From: Candidatus Phytoplasma oryzae
GTDB taxonomy: Bacteria > Bacillota_I > Bacilli_A > Acholeplasmatales > Acholeplasmataceae
Reading direction: 5' to 3'
DNA length: 64,000 nt
Assembly: GCF_003263355.1 (NCBI RefSeq)
Contig: NZ_JHUK01000003.1
Location: 46,478 to 110,477, forward strand
A program made the position numbers and the translations under genes. The notes under the pieces were generated by a model. That model was not told where the DNA came from, made no database searches, and saw only the letters and a program-made list of their open reading frames with translations. Positions 40,101-49,440 of the stretch are shown piece by piece (position 1 is the stretch's first letter; every line of letters begins with the position of its first letter).

Positions 40101-40918
40101 CCCACAGAAGAAAGATCATATTTTTTACGATCAAATAATCTATTCCTAATAAACTCTCTTGCAGTATTCGCAGAAACTTTCTCACCTTGATGTAATTTAG
40201 AATATAATTCTATAACAGCATCATTAGAATTAGAATCATTATTTTTATCAAAACTTAAATTTAATAAATCATGTTTTCCAAAAAAATTTTCAATATCTTG
40301 ACGATTATTAAAACCTAGTGCATGAATAAATTTAGTAAGAGGTATTTTTTTAGATCTATCTAATTTAGCATATAAAATATCTTTATTACTTTGTTCATAT
40401 TCAATCCAAGCTCCCCTAGTTGGAATAATTTGAGCTTCAAAACGTATTTTATTAAATTTAACATCAAATTTTTCAGTAAAATATGCACCTGATGAACGTA
40501 TAATTTGTGATATAACTACTCTTTCTGTGCCGTTAATAATAAAAGTACCAGAAGGAGTCATCAAAGGTAAATCAGTCATCAAAATACGGCTTTTTTTAAT
40601 TTCTCCTGTAAAAACATTTTCTAATCGAACATTAACAAATAATTCACAACAATAACTAAAATCTCTTTTTTTTGCTTCTTTAAAATTTAATCTTGGTTTT
40701 TCTAAAAAAAAGTCGTCAAAATATAGTTTCAAATCGCCATTATAACTTTCAATAGGTGAAATATCTTCTAAAGAATCTTGAATGCCTTTTTTTAAAAATA
40801 ATTCAAAAGATTTAGTTTGTGTTTGAATTAGATTAGGTAATTCAATATCATAATTAATTTTTGAATAATTTCTACGTTCTGTTTTTGTACCATATTTAAT
40901 ATTTTGATATTTTTTCAT
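37184..40918 (-). CDS. rpoB: RNA polymerase beta subunit
   Basis: Forms the catalytic cleft with beta'. Conserved blocks include the rifampicin region [19 protein letters not shown], the [25 protein letters not shown] block, [39 protein letters not shown] and the C-terminal [19 protein letters not shown]. 1244 aa, near the Bacillus length. In the rifampicin pocket H526 (E. coli numbering) is Gln and Q513 is His. CAGGAG lies 8 nt before ATG 40918. A charged, lysine- and asparagine-rich insertion spans roughly residues 330-450. Confidence 0.98.
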   Translation of the reverse strand: [1244 protein letters not shown]

Positions 40919-40984
40919 TTTTTTGACTCCTGATCATTTTTTTGAATCCCAAATTAATAAAATCATTTTAAAATAAACAATAAA

Positions 40985-41018
40985 AACCTAAGATACAAAA
41001 TAATTTTTTTCTTAGGTT
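40985..41018 (-). terminator. Attenuator-like hairpin between rplL and rpoB
   Basis: AACCTAAG and CTTAGGTT form an 8-bp stem around an 18-nt loop, followed on the minus strand by TTTTTATT. In E. coli and Bacillus a partial terminator at this position sets the ribosomal protein to polymerase ratio; this hairpin is in the right place for that. Confidence 0.55.
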
Positions 41019-41093
41019 GATATCATAATAAATATTAATTCTTTAAACAATATTAATCTAATATTAATATTATGTTTATAATTTTAAATAATC

Positions 41094-41486
41094 TTATTTT
41101 TTAACTTCTTCCAAATCTATATCAACTCCAATTTCTTGAAATCTTTTTTTAATATCTTCTGCTTCTTTTTTTGATATTTCTTTTTTAATATAAGAACCTA
41201 TTTTATCAACTATTTTTTTGGAATCCAATAAACTACCTTGAGTTATTTCTCGTACTAATTTAATAATGGATAAAGTTCCCTCATTAGAATTTGTACCTTT
41301 ATAAATAACATTAAAAAATTTTTCTTCTTCTTTAGTTGTTTTTACTTCAGCAGCATTAGATGGATTAACAAAATGAGAAGTATCTACGCCAAATTCTTTT
41401 TTTAATTCATCAACTAATTCTTTAATTTCTAATACATTCATTTTTTTCAAATTCTCTATAAAATCTTTTTTATCTAGTTTAGACAT
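41094..41486 (-). CDS. rplL: 50S ribosomal protein L7/L12
   Basis: Stalk protein that recruits translation factors. N-terminal dimerisation helices (FIENLKKMNVLEIKELVDELKKEFG, about 9-33), a short hinge, and the C-terminal factor-binding domain (about 62-130) with ISIIKLVREIT and KKEAEDIKKRFQEIGVDI. The normally very conserved G-L-K-E-A-K is S-L-L-D-S-K here. 130 aa. Pairs with L10 directly upstream. Confidence 0.93.
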   Translation of the reverse strand: MSKLDKKDFIENLKKMNVLEIKELVDELKKEFGVDTSHFVNPSNAAEVKTTKEEEKFFNVIYKGTNSNEGTLSIIKLVREITQGSLLDSKKIVDKIGSYIKKEISKKEAEDIKKRFQEIGVDIDLEEVKK

Positions 41487-41570
41487 TAAAATTTCCTCTT
41501 TTCTTTTTCTAAAAATAATTCATAATAAAAAATAACTAATAATAAAAATAGATAATCACAATATAGTTAG

Positions 41571-42083
41571 TTAATTATCTTTTTTTTCTATTTTTAATTT
41601 TTGTGACAAACACATTTCTAAAATAATAACTAATTCTCTAATAGGCATTAAAAGATTAAAAACCAAAATAGAAATTAATTCTTTTTTAGAAGGTAAAACT
41701 GCTAAAGTATTTATCATATCTTTTGAATATATTTGTTGTTCTATAAGACCTGAAATGATTTTTAAAAATTTATTTTTCTGAGAAAAATAAAATAAAATTT
41801 TTAAAGGTTCGGTTATTTCTTCATTGCTCAATAATAAAGCTTTAGGATAATTTATTATATCAGCTAATTCTTTCAAATTAATTTGTAAAAAAGCTCTTTT
41901 TATAATATTATTTGCATACAATTTTATTCTACTATTAAATTTTCTTAATTGAACTCTTAATTCAGTAAAATCTTTAACTGTAAGTTTTTGATAATCAAAC
42001 AATAAAACTATTTTCGAACGTTGAATATCATTCACTAATTGACTTACATCTTCGCTTTTTTTTTTAATAATATTTCTTAACAT
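41571..42083 (-). CDS. rplJ: 50S ribosomal protein L10
   Basis: Base of the L7/L12 stalk. N-terminal domain with VNDIQRSKIVLLFDYQKLTVKDFTELRVQLRKFN-like sequence (the Y-x-G-L-T-V-x-x-x-x-x-L-R pattern) and a C-terminal helix that would bind L12 dimers. 170 aa. Divergent in the middle but the position between rplA and rplL is decisive. Confidence 0.92.
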   Translation of the reverse strand: MLRNIIKKKSEDVSQLVNDIQRSKIVLLFDYQKLTVKDFTELRVQLRKFNSRIKLYANNIIKRAFLQINLKELADIINYPKALLLSNEEITEPLKILFYFSQKNKFLKIISGLIEQQIYSKDMINTLAVLPSKKELISILVFNLLMPIRELVIILEMCLSQKLKIEKKDN

Positions 42084-42190
42084 AGAAACTAAAATCCCTT
42101 CTATCGAAAATTTTATAATTCATTTTTTAGTTAAAATAAAGAAAAAAAACGTATTTTTTTATAAAAAAAACTTATTTTAAAAAATTTTTT

Positions 42191-42895
42191 TCAAAAATTA
42201 AATTTAGAATCAATAGTAGTATGATTAATTTTGATACCCGGAGACATAGTAGAAGAAATATTAATAGATTTAATAAAGTTACCTTTAACTGTTTTAGGTT
42301 TAATAGAGATTAAATGTTTATAAAAGAAAACTAAATTTTCTAATATTTTTTCATTATCAAAAGAACATTTACCTATAATGATATGAAGATTACCTGTTTT
42401 ATCTACTTTATATTCAATTCTTCCTTTCTTGATATCTTTTATAATTGACGATATTTTATCCGTAACAGTACCTAATTTAGGATTAGGCATTAATCCTTTA
42501 GGACCTAAAATTTTCCCAAGTTTAGTAATCATAGGCATCATTTCAGGAGTGACAATTAATATATCAAAATCTGTCCAATTTTGAGATATTTTTTGTATTA
42601 ATTCTTCTACTCCTACAAAATCTGCACCATTTTCCTCCGCCTCTTTTAATTTTGATCCTTTAGCAATTACAGCTATTTTCCATTTTTTACCAATACCTTT
42701 AGGTAAAACTAAATGTCCGCGAATATTTTGTTCTATTTTTTTAGGGTCTAAATTTAAAGAAAAATTACACTCTACAGTAGCATCAAAATTAGCTATTTTA
42801 GTTTTTTTCATTAAAGTTATAGCTTCTGAAACTTCATACAATTTCTGCAACTCTATTTGTTGAACAACAGATAAATATTTTTTAGATCTTTTCAT
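42191..42895 (-). CDS. rplA: 50S ribosomal protein L1
   Basis: Mobile L1 stalk protein next to the E site. NFDATVECNFSLNLDPKKIEQNIRG, ADFVGVEELIQKI and the central GKILGPKGLMPNPKLGTV (about residues 127-144) are family signatures. 234 aa. 93 nt after rplK. Confidence 0.97.
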   Translation of the reverse strand: MKRSKKYLSVVQQIELQKLYEVSEAITLMKKTKIANFDATVECNFSLNLDPKKIEQNIRGHLVLPKGIGKKWKIAVIAKGSKLKEAEENGADFVGVEELIQKISQNWTDFDILIVTPEMMPMITKLGKILGPKGLMPNPKLGTVTDKISSIIKDIKKGRIEYKVDKTGNLHIIIGKCSFDNEKILENLVFFYKHLISIKPKTVKGNFIKSINISSTMSPGIKINHTTIDSKFNF

Positions 42896-42988
42896 ATATT
42901 TTTTTAAAAAAATAAAACCTTTCGATGAATTTAAATAATAATTTTAATTAAAAAAAAATAAAACAAAAAATTTCTTTTAAAATATAAA

Positions 42989-43414
42989 TCATTTTTCTAT
43001 AATAATACCCATATTAATAGCTGTGCCTTCAATAATTTTACAAGCACTTTCTAAAGAATAAGCATTTAAATCAGGCATTTTTAACTTAGCTATTTCTCGT
43101 ATTTGTTCATATTTAATAGTAGCTATTTTATTTTTGATAGAATTAGAAGAACCTTTTTCTATATTAGCTGCTTTTTTTAAAAGATCACTAGCTGGAGGAG
43201 TTTTTATAATAAAACTAAAAGTTTTATCATCATAAACAGAAATAACTACAGGAACCATAAAACCAATCTTATCTTTTGTAGCATTATTAAATTGAGAACA
43301 AAACAACGGAATATTAACTTTTGCTTGACCTAAAGCAGGTCCTACTGGTGGTGCTGGATTAGCTTTTCCTGCCATAATTTGCAATTTTATAACTTTTATA
43401 TTTTTTTTTTCCAT
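42989..43414 (-). CDS. rplK: 50S ribosomal protein L11
   Basis: GTPase-centre protein. [21 protein letters not shown] (about 11-31) contains the flexible proline-rich N-domain loop; [22 protein letters not shown] and the C-terminal [14 protein letters not shown] follow. 141 aa. Between nusG and rplA. Confidence 0.97.
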   Translation of the reverse strand: MEKKNIKVIKLQIMAGKANPAPPVGPALGQAKVNIPLFCSQFNNATKDKIGFMVPVVISVYDDKTFSFIIKTPPASDLLKKAANIEKGSSNSIKNKIATIKYEQIREIAKLKMPDLNAYSLESACKIIEGTAINMGIIIEK

Positions 43415-43447
43415 TTTGATATTACCACTTCTTTTAATTATATTAAA

Positions 43448-44077
43448 TTAAATAATTTCTTTAAAATCAGAAAAAGAAATTTCAATAGGAGTTGTTCTAC
43501 CAAATAAGTCAATTTCTACTATCAGTTTATTTTGATTATAATCTAAATAAGAAACGTTTCCTACTTGGCCCGAAAAAGAACCATTAATAATTTCCACTTT
43601 TTTATTAATTAAATAATCATAATTTTTTTTAGTTTCTAATCCTATTTTAATTAAAATAGGTTGAATTTCGTTATTACTTAAAGGAACAGGTCTTCGAGAA
43701 TCATTATTATTTCCTCTGATAGAACCTAAAAAATTAGTAACTTTAGGAATATTCTTAACAACAAACCAAGAATAATCATTAACAATCATTTTAACAAAAA
43801 CATACCCTGAAAACATTTTTTTTTCTTTTTCTTGTTTTGTGCCATCTGCTCTTATTTTAAAATATTTTTCTTTAGGACAAATAACTTCAAAAATTAATTT
43901 AGAAATTTTAGTTTTACTATGAGTTAATTTGAGTAAATCTTCTTGTACAGAATTTTCATATCCAGAATAAGTTTGAATAATATACCATTTTGGTTCTTCT
44001 ATTTCTTCTTTTTTTTTAAAATTAACTTCATTTGTTTCATTTTGATCTTGATCATTTTTTTTTTTCTCTTTACTCAT
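43448..44077 (-). CDS. nusG: Transcription termination/antitermination protein NusG
   Basis: Binds RNA polymerase and couples it to the ribosome or Rho. After a charged 30-residue N-terminus, WYIIQTYSGYENSVQEDL (about 32-49) starts the NGN domain; FSGYVFVKMIVNDYSWFVVKNIPKVTNFLG follows; the KOW domain near 160-209 has VEIINGSFSGQVGNVSYLD. 209 aa. Order secE-nusG-rplK is standard. Confidence 0.96.
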   Translation of the reverse strand: MSKEKKKNDQDQNETNEVNFKKKEEIEEPKWYIIQTYSGYENSVQEDLLKLTHSKTKISKLIFEVICPKEKYFKIRADGTKQEKEKKMFSGYVFVKMIVNDYSWFVVKNIPKVTNFLGSIRGNNNDSRRPVPLSNNEIQPILIKIGLETKKNYDYLINKKVEIINGSFSGQVGNVSYLDYNQNKLIVEIDLFGRTTPIEISFSDFKEII

Positions 44078-44183
44078 AAATATAACCTTTTTATAATTAT
44101 CATTGAAGTGATTTAATTTTATTTAAATATTATAATTTACTTTAATACTTGAATATGTTAGAATAAACATCTTTTTTTAAAAA

Positions 44184-44564
44184 CTATAATAACGGATCTA
44201 TTTTTTCATATAAAAAAGAGAAAAAATAAATAAAAAACTCTAAAACTAAAGTAAAACAAAAAACTTGTATAACTTTTAAAAAAATTTTTCCATAAGAAGG
44301 CCAAGAAACTAAATAAATTTCTTTAATTATTTTTTTAATAAAATAAAAAATTCCATACATAAAAAAACAAAAAAATATAATAAAAAAATAATAAAAAGTA
44401 TTTTTTAATCTAGTATTAATATTAAAAAAATGTTGTTCTAAAGTTCGACATAGTCCCATAAACAACATAGAAAAAACTACTAAAAAAATATTAAATAAAC
44501 TATATTCTTTTCTTAAAACTTGCAATACTGGAATATTTTTTTTCTCTTTGTTTTGAAATACCAC
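44184..44564 (-). CDS. secE: Preprotein translocase subunit SecE
   Basis: Small stabilising partner of SecY. The conserved cytoplasmic amphipathic segment KKIIKEIYLVSWPSYGKI (about 76-93) with the W-P motif precedes a final membrane helix (VIQVFCFTLVLEFFIYFF). There are two further hydrophobic stretches upstream, so the protein has about three membrane segments, as in E. coli, rather than the single one of Bacillus. 126 aa. Confidence 0.9.
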   Translation of the reverse strand: MVFQNKEKKNIPVLQVLRKEYSLFNIFLVVFSMLFMGLCRTLEQHFFNINTRLKNTFYYFFIIFFCFFMYGIFYFIKKIIKEIYLVSWPSYGKIFLKVIQVFCFTLVLEFFIYFFSFLYEKIDPLL

Positions 44565-44588
44565 TTAAAAACTCCTTTTTTTATGATT

Positions 44589-44732
44589 TTATTTCGATTC
44601 TTCATGTAAAATATGTTTTTTACATTTAGAGCAATATTTTTTTAGATTTAAACGATGATTTTTTTTATGTGTAGAAATATTATAATTACGATTTAAACAA
44701 TAACTACATATTAAAATATTTTTTTTAACCAT
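44589..44732 (-). CDS. rpmG: 50S ribosomal protein L33, zinc-binding form
   Basis: A 47-codon gene too short for a standard ORF cut-off. It reads MVKKNILICSYC at the start, with Cys9/Cys12 and Cys34/Cys37 forming the usual zinc ribbon, then KKHILHEESK. Placed between rlmB and secE, the standard rpmG-secE-nusG order. Unlike L36 and S14 in this window, it keeps its zinc ligands. No strong Shine-Dalgarno was seen. Confidence 0.93.
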   Translation of the reverse strand: MVKKNILICSYCLNRNYNISTHKKNHRLNLKKYCSKCKKHILHEESK

Positions 44733-44846
44733 AATAAACAAAACTCAAAAAAACCTTTTAATCTAAAAATTTATATTTTAAAAAATACATTATAGTAATT
44801 TTAACATATTTTCCTTTATAAAAACAAAAAATAATATTTATAAAAA

Positions 44847-45545
44847 CTAAATAGCAAAATACATCATTAAAGCTGCTGCTACACTAACATTTAAAGAATT
44901 TATTTTTCCTTTCATAGGTATTTTAATTAATAAATCGCATTTTTGTTTTAATACTAATCTTATACCTTTACCTTCATTTCCTAATATAATTGCTAAAGAT
45001 TTTTGTTTAGGAATTTGAGAAAAATTATTTTGAGATTTTATATCAGTACCAATAATTAAAAAACCATTTTGTTTTAATTTTATAATAGTATTTAATAAAT
45101 TATCAACTAAAAAAATATCAACATACTCTAAAGCACCGCTAGAAGATTTTGCTACAGTTCCATTTAAAAAAACTTGATGTTTTTTTCCTAAAATAACACC
45201 ATTAAAATTTGCTGCTTCAACAGTTCTCAATATAGCTCCTAAATTATGAGGGTCTTGTATAGAATCTAAAATCAAAATTTTTTTTAAACTTAAATCATTA
45301 TTATTGAAAAAACAATTTAATTTTTTATAAATATAATCTTCAACTTCTGCTACTATTCCTTGATGATTATTATTTTTAGCTTTTTCGTTTAATTGATGCT
45401 TATTCAATAATTGATAATTAATATTAAAATTTTTGACAAAATTTAAAAAATGAAAATCTTTAAATTTCAAATCAATATATAAATTATAAATGTTTCTTTT
45501 AGCTTTAATAGCTTCTTTAATTACGTTTTTTCCATAAATTATCAT
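44847..45545 (-). CDS. rlmB: 23S rRNA (guanosine(2251)-2'-O)-methyltransferase RlmB
   Basis: SPOUT-class (TrmH family) methyltransferase. N-terminal YGKNVIKEAIKAKRNI substrate-binding domain; then ILDSIQDPHNLGAILRTVEAANFNGVIL (motif 1, about 91-118), ILGNEGKGI (motif 2, about 187-195) and SLNVSVAAALMMY (motif 3, about 216-228). 232 aa. The RlmB/TrmH subfamily assignment rests on the N-terminal domain. Confidence 0.9.
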   Translation of the reverse strand: MIIYGKNVIKEAIKAKRNIYNLYIDLKFKDFHFLNFVKNFNINYQLLNKHQLNEKAKNNNHQGIVAEVEDYIYKKLNCFFNNNDLSLKKILILDSIQDPHNLGAILRTVEAANFNGVILGKKHQVFLNGTVAKSSSGALEYVDIFLVDNLLNTIIKLKQNGFLIIGTDIKSQNNFSQIPKQKSLAIILGNEGKGIRLVLKQKCDLLIKIPMKGKINSLNVSVAAALMMYFAI

Positions 45546-45551
45546 TAAAAA

Positions 45552-48008
45552 CTACTCTTTTTTGTTTATTTTTTTAAAAAAATTAAAAAAATTTTTAAAA
45601 TTTATTTTTCTCCATTTGAAAAATTTCAAAAACCAAAAAATAATATTTATAAATAATAAAAACAAAAATTTTTTATAATTTAAATATAAAAAATCAATTA
45701 AATTTTCTTTTTGTAAAATTTTTCTCATAAATAAAAAATAACTAGAAATAATAAATCCTAAAAACATTAAAAAAACTAAAAAAAATTTAAATTTATTAAA
45801 AGGAATACAATTTTTAATTAAAATAATCAAAAAACAAAAAGAAGTAATCAAAGTTAAAAAAAAAGATAAATAAACATCTTTAGAATTATTAGTAAAAAAT
45901 AATAACAAAAAATAGTTAAAAGCAATAAGAATAGAATAAGGTAAAGAATCTTTAAAAATTTTTGTTAAAAAATTTTTATCTATCTCCTTCGTATTAGGTT
46001 CTAAAGCTAAAAAAAAGGAAGGAATACCGATAAAAAAAGTATCTATTAAGTTCATCTGTAAAGGACTAAAAGGATAAATAACATAACGAAATGTTAACAA
46101 ATTATTTAATATTGTTATAATACCTATAAAAAAAGATAAAATAGTTTTAGTGAAAAACAAAACCGAAATTTTATTTAAATTATTAATAACTCTTCTACCT
46201 TCTAAAACCACATCAGGTAAAGAACTAAATTGAGAATCAATCAAAACTAAATTTGCAACATTTTGCGCAGCTTCGCTACCAGAAGACATAGCAATGGAAA
46301 TATCTGCTTCTTTAAAAGCTAAAATATCATTAACACCATCTCCTATCATAGCTACTTTATAATTTTTTTTTTTTAAATTATTGATAATTCTTTTTTTTTG
46401 CTCTGGCGAAGAACGTCCAAAAACATCATATTTTAATGATATATTATCTATTTCTTCATTTTTTACATTAAATAAATCAACTACTTTTTTATTATTTTTA
46501 ATAATTCCGATACGATTAGCTATATAACCGATAGTTAAAGGATTATCTCCTGAAATGATTTTAATTTTAACATTATTTTTTTGAAAATAATCAATACTCT
46601 TTATAATATCAGACTTAATTTGATCTTCTATAATAATCAAAGATATTATTTTATAATCAATATTATTTTTTGAATTAGATATTTGAGAAATTTTTTTATC
46701 TGTTTGAGCTAATAATAAAACACGGTAACCTAAACTAGCATTCTCTTCAATATGTTGTTCAATTTCTTTAATTTTATTTTTTAATATAAATTCAGGTGAT
46801 CCTAATAAAAACGTTCCAAAATTTTCTATTTCAACAGCGCTATATTTTTTAGAACTAGAAAAATATTGTACTTTTTTTATTTTATATTTTTTTTCTTTTT
46901 TGAAAACAAATTTTTTATATAAAGCATTTTGTGTTGGATTATTATTAGGAAAAGCAGATATCAATTCAGATATTAACTCTTTTGAAAATAAATTACTATC
47001 TTTAAATGATATAACTTTTTTCACTAACATACTGCCATCTGTAATAGTTCCTGTTTTATCTAAACATAAAACATTTACTCTAGCTAACATTTCAATACCA
47101 AAAAGATCTTTAATATAAGCATTTTTATGTGCTAATTTGACAAAACCTATAGCTAAAGTTATACTAGTTAAAAGAAATAAGCCAGAAGGTAACATACCTA
47201 ACATAAAACCGCATAATCCTAAAAAAAATTGATTTTTTTGTAATATATAAATCTTTTGAGATGATAAAAATAAAATAAAAGCAGTAGGTACTAATAAGAA
47301 AATAATATAAAAAGTCAGAGAAGAAAAAATTTTAGTCAAAGGAGTTTTAATTTTTTTATATTTTTTAGCTTCTTGAGTTAATTTTGAAATATAAGTATTA
47401 GTGCCTACAGAAATAACTTCAGCACAAGCATTACCTGAAATAACAAAACTACCTGAATATAATAAATCTCCTTTTTTTTTAAAAACTGTCTTAGATTCTC
47501 CTGTTAAAAGAGATTCATTAACTTCTAAAATACCTTTTTTTAATTTTGCATCAGCAACTATCTGAGAACCTATTTCTAAAAACAGAATATCTTCTAATAA
47601 AATATCGTTAATAGGTATAGAAATAATTTTATTATTCCTTATAACTTTAGTATTTTTTAAAATTAACAAAGAAATTTTATCTAAAGCTTTTTTAGCTCTT
47701 ATTTCTTGAAAAATACTTATAGAGATATTAATACAATTTATCAATAAAAAAAACAACTGTTCATAACGTTTAGTCATACAAATAATAATAGTTATTATTA
47801 ACACTAATAAATTTAAAAAATTAAATAAATTAGAAAAAATAATATCTTTTAAATTCTTATTAACACTTTTTATCTGATAATTATCTTTTTTTTCTTTTTT
47901 TTTTTTTATTATCTCATCTTCATCTAAACCTTTAATTTCAGAAAAAAAAATATTTTCCTCTTCTTTAACATCGGATAATGATGAATTATTAAAATTTTTA
48001 TCTACCAT
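45552..48008 (-). CDS. Cation-translocating P-type ATPase, CtpE/YfgQ-like
   Basis: Integral membrane ion pump. TGES at 169-172 (actuator), the phosphorylated Asp317 in DKTGT, and GDGVNDILAF near 555 define the P-type core. The region QEIRAKKALDKISLL and the membrane motif MLPSGLFLLTS (about 271-281) followed by IEMLARVNVLCLDKTGTITDGSM resemble the CtpE-like subgroup, a Ca2+ transporter in mycobacteria; the substrate here is therefore a guess. 818 aa with about ten hydrophobic segments. Between cysS and rlmB with no functional link. Confidence 0.9.
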   Translation of the reverse strand: MVDKNFNNSSLSDVKEEENIFFSEIKGLDEDEIIKKKKEKKDNYQIKSVNKNLKDIIFSNLFNFLNLLVLIITIIICMTKRYEQLFFLLINCINISISIFQEIRAKKALDKISLLILKNTKVIRNNKIISIPINDILLEDILFLEIGSQIVADAKLKKGILEVNESLLTGESKTVFKKKGDLLYSGSFVISGNACAEVISVGTNTYISKLTQEAKKYKKIKTPLTKIFSSLTFYIIFLLVPTAFILFLSSQKIYILQKNQFFLGLCGFMLGMLPSGLFLLTSITLAIGFVKLAHKNAYIKDLFGIEMLARVNVLCLDKTGTITDGSMLVKKVISFKDSNLFSKELISELISAFPNNNPTQNALYKKFVFKKEKKYKIKKVQYFSSSKKYSAVEIENFGTFLLGSPEFILKNKIKEIEQHIEENASLGYRVLLLAQTDKKISQISNSKNNIDYKIISLIIIEDQIKSDIIKSIDYFQKNNVKIKIISGDNPLTIGYIANRIGIIKNNKKVVDLFNVKNEEIDNISLKYDVFGRSSPEQKKRIINNLKKKNYKVAMIGDGVNDILAFKEADISIAMSSGSEAAQNVANLVLIDSQFSSLPDVVLEGRRVINNLNKISVLFFTKTILSFFIGIITILNNLLTFRYVIYPFSPLQMNLIDTFFIGIPSFFLALEPNTKEIDKNFLTKIFKDSLPYSILIAFNYFLLLFFTNNSKDVYLSFFLTLITSFCFLIILIKNCIPFNKFKFFLVFLMFLGFIISSYFLFMRKILQKENLIDFLYLNYKKFLFLLFINIIFWFLKFFKWRKINFKNFFNFFKKINKKE

Positions 48009-48058
48009 AATTTAAATCTACCATATTTATTTAAAAATATCTAATAACAAAAACTATT

Positions 48059-49378
48059 TTAAATAATATTATCTTTCTTCAAAATATTTCTCAAAAAATC
48101 TGCTTTTTGAAATTTTTTTTTTTTTTTAGATTGTTGCCATAAAAAATAAATTTTTATTTGTTTTTTACTAATTTTTTTTAAATGAATTTTTATTCCTAAA
48201 TTGTCAAGTATATATATCAAAGTATTCTGTAATTTGGACAAACAAAAAAAATCTTTTTTATTTTTATTAATTTCTTTCAATAACTCTTCTATTAAAGTAA
48301 TAATATTAGGAGTATTTAAATTGTTTTCCATAATAGAATGGAATTTTTTAATATAAAAATATTTTTTTTCTGAATTAATAATATTATTTAATAAAAGTTG
48401 AAAATTATTTTTATTTAAAATAGAAACTATTTTATCATATTTTTTTATAAAATTATTAATTAAATCATCATTATAATTAATAGGTTGTAAAAAATGATAA
48501 GATAAAAACAACAATTTTAAAACATTAGGTTCTATTTTTTTTATTAAATCTTTAACTAAAATAACATTACCTAAAGACTTACTCATTTTTTGATTATTAT
48601 ATTCTACATTACCTATATGAATAAAAAAATTAGCTAATTTTTTTTTATCAGTAGCCCAAAACTGCGCTTGTTCATTTTCATGATGAGGGAATTTTAAATC
48701 ATTTCCTCCTCCATGTATATCAATAGTTGTGCGAAAAAAATTCTTAATCATAACAACACATTCAGTATGCCAACCTGGTCTTCCTGGAAACCAAGGGCTT
48801 GAATATTGAACACCAACATCAGTTTTTTTCCACAAAATAAAATCTTCATAATTTTCCTTTTGATTATCTAACTCTTTTCTTACATTTTTTTTTAATTTAT
48901 TTATTTTTTGTTTACTTAAAATTCCGTAATTAGAAATTAAATGAACTCTAAAATAAATACCATAATCTGTAAAATAAGCATATCCTGTTTTAATTAACTT
49001 TTGAATATATAAAATAATATCACTTATATGGTTAGTTACTAAAGGAAAATAATTTATAGTATTAATACTAAATCTTGTTAATAAAGAAAAAAAATGATTA
49101 ATATATTTTGAAGATATCTCTTTTTCTGTTTTTTGTTTTTCCACTGATTTATTAATAATTTTATCATCTATATCTGTAATATTAACAATTAAATTTACTT
49201 TTAAATTTAAAAATTTTAAATATCGCTTAAACATATCGAAAAAAATCAAAGATCTTATATTACCTATATGTAAATGATCATAAACAGTAGGTCCGCAAAC
49301 ATAAATATTAATTATATCTTTTTTAATAGGTATAAAAATTTCTTTTTTTTCAGTTAAAGAATTATAAATAATCAACAT
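48059..49378 (-). CDS. cysS: Cysteinyl-tRNA synthetase
   Basis: Class I synthetase. CGPTVYDHLHIGN at 28-40 provides the first zinc cysteine and the HIGH motif; WHTECVVM near 203 and HHENEQAQFW near 230 supply other zinc ligands; KMSKSLGN is near 265. 439 aa. Clustered with gltX, as in the gltX-cysS-rlmB order of Firmicutes. Confidence 0.97.
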   Translation of the reverse strand: MLIIYNSLTEKKEIFIPIKKDIINIYVCGPTVYDHLHIGNIRSLIFFDMFKRYLKFLNLKVNLIVNITDIDDKIINKSVEKQKTEKEISSKYINHFFSLLTRFSINTINYFPLVTNHISDIILYIQKLIKTGYAYFTDYGIYFRVHLISNYGILSKQKINKLKKNVRKELDNQKENYEDFILWKKTDVGVQYSSPWFPGRPGWHTECVVMIKNFFRTTIDIHGGGNDLKFPHHENEQAQFWATDKKKLANFFIHIGNVEYNNQKMSKSLGNVILVKDLIKKIEPNVLKLLFLSYHFLQPINYNDDLINNFIKKYDKIVSILNKNNFQLLLNNIINSEKKYFYIKKFHSIMENNLNTPNIITLIEELLKEINKNKKDFFCLSKLQNTLIYILDNLGIKIHLKKISKKQIKIYFLWQQSKKKKKFQKADFLRNILKKDNII

Positions 49379-49440
49379 AAAATTATCTTTCCTAAACCTT
49401 ATTCAAATGAATTTTATAACAAAAAAATAATGATTAAATT

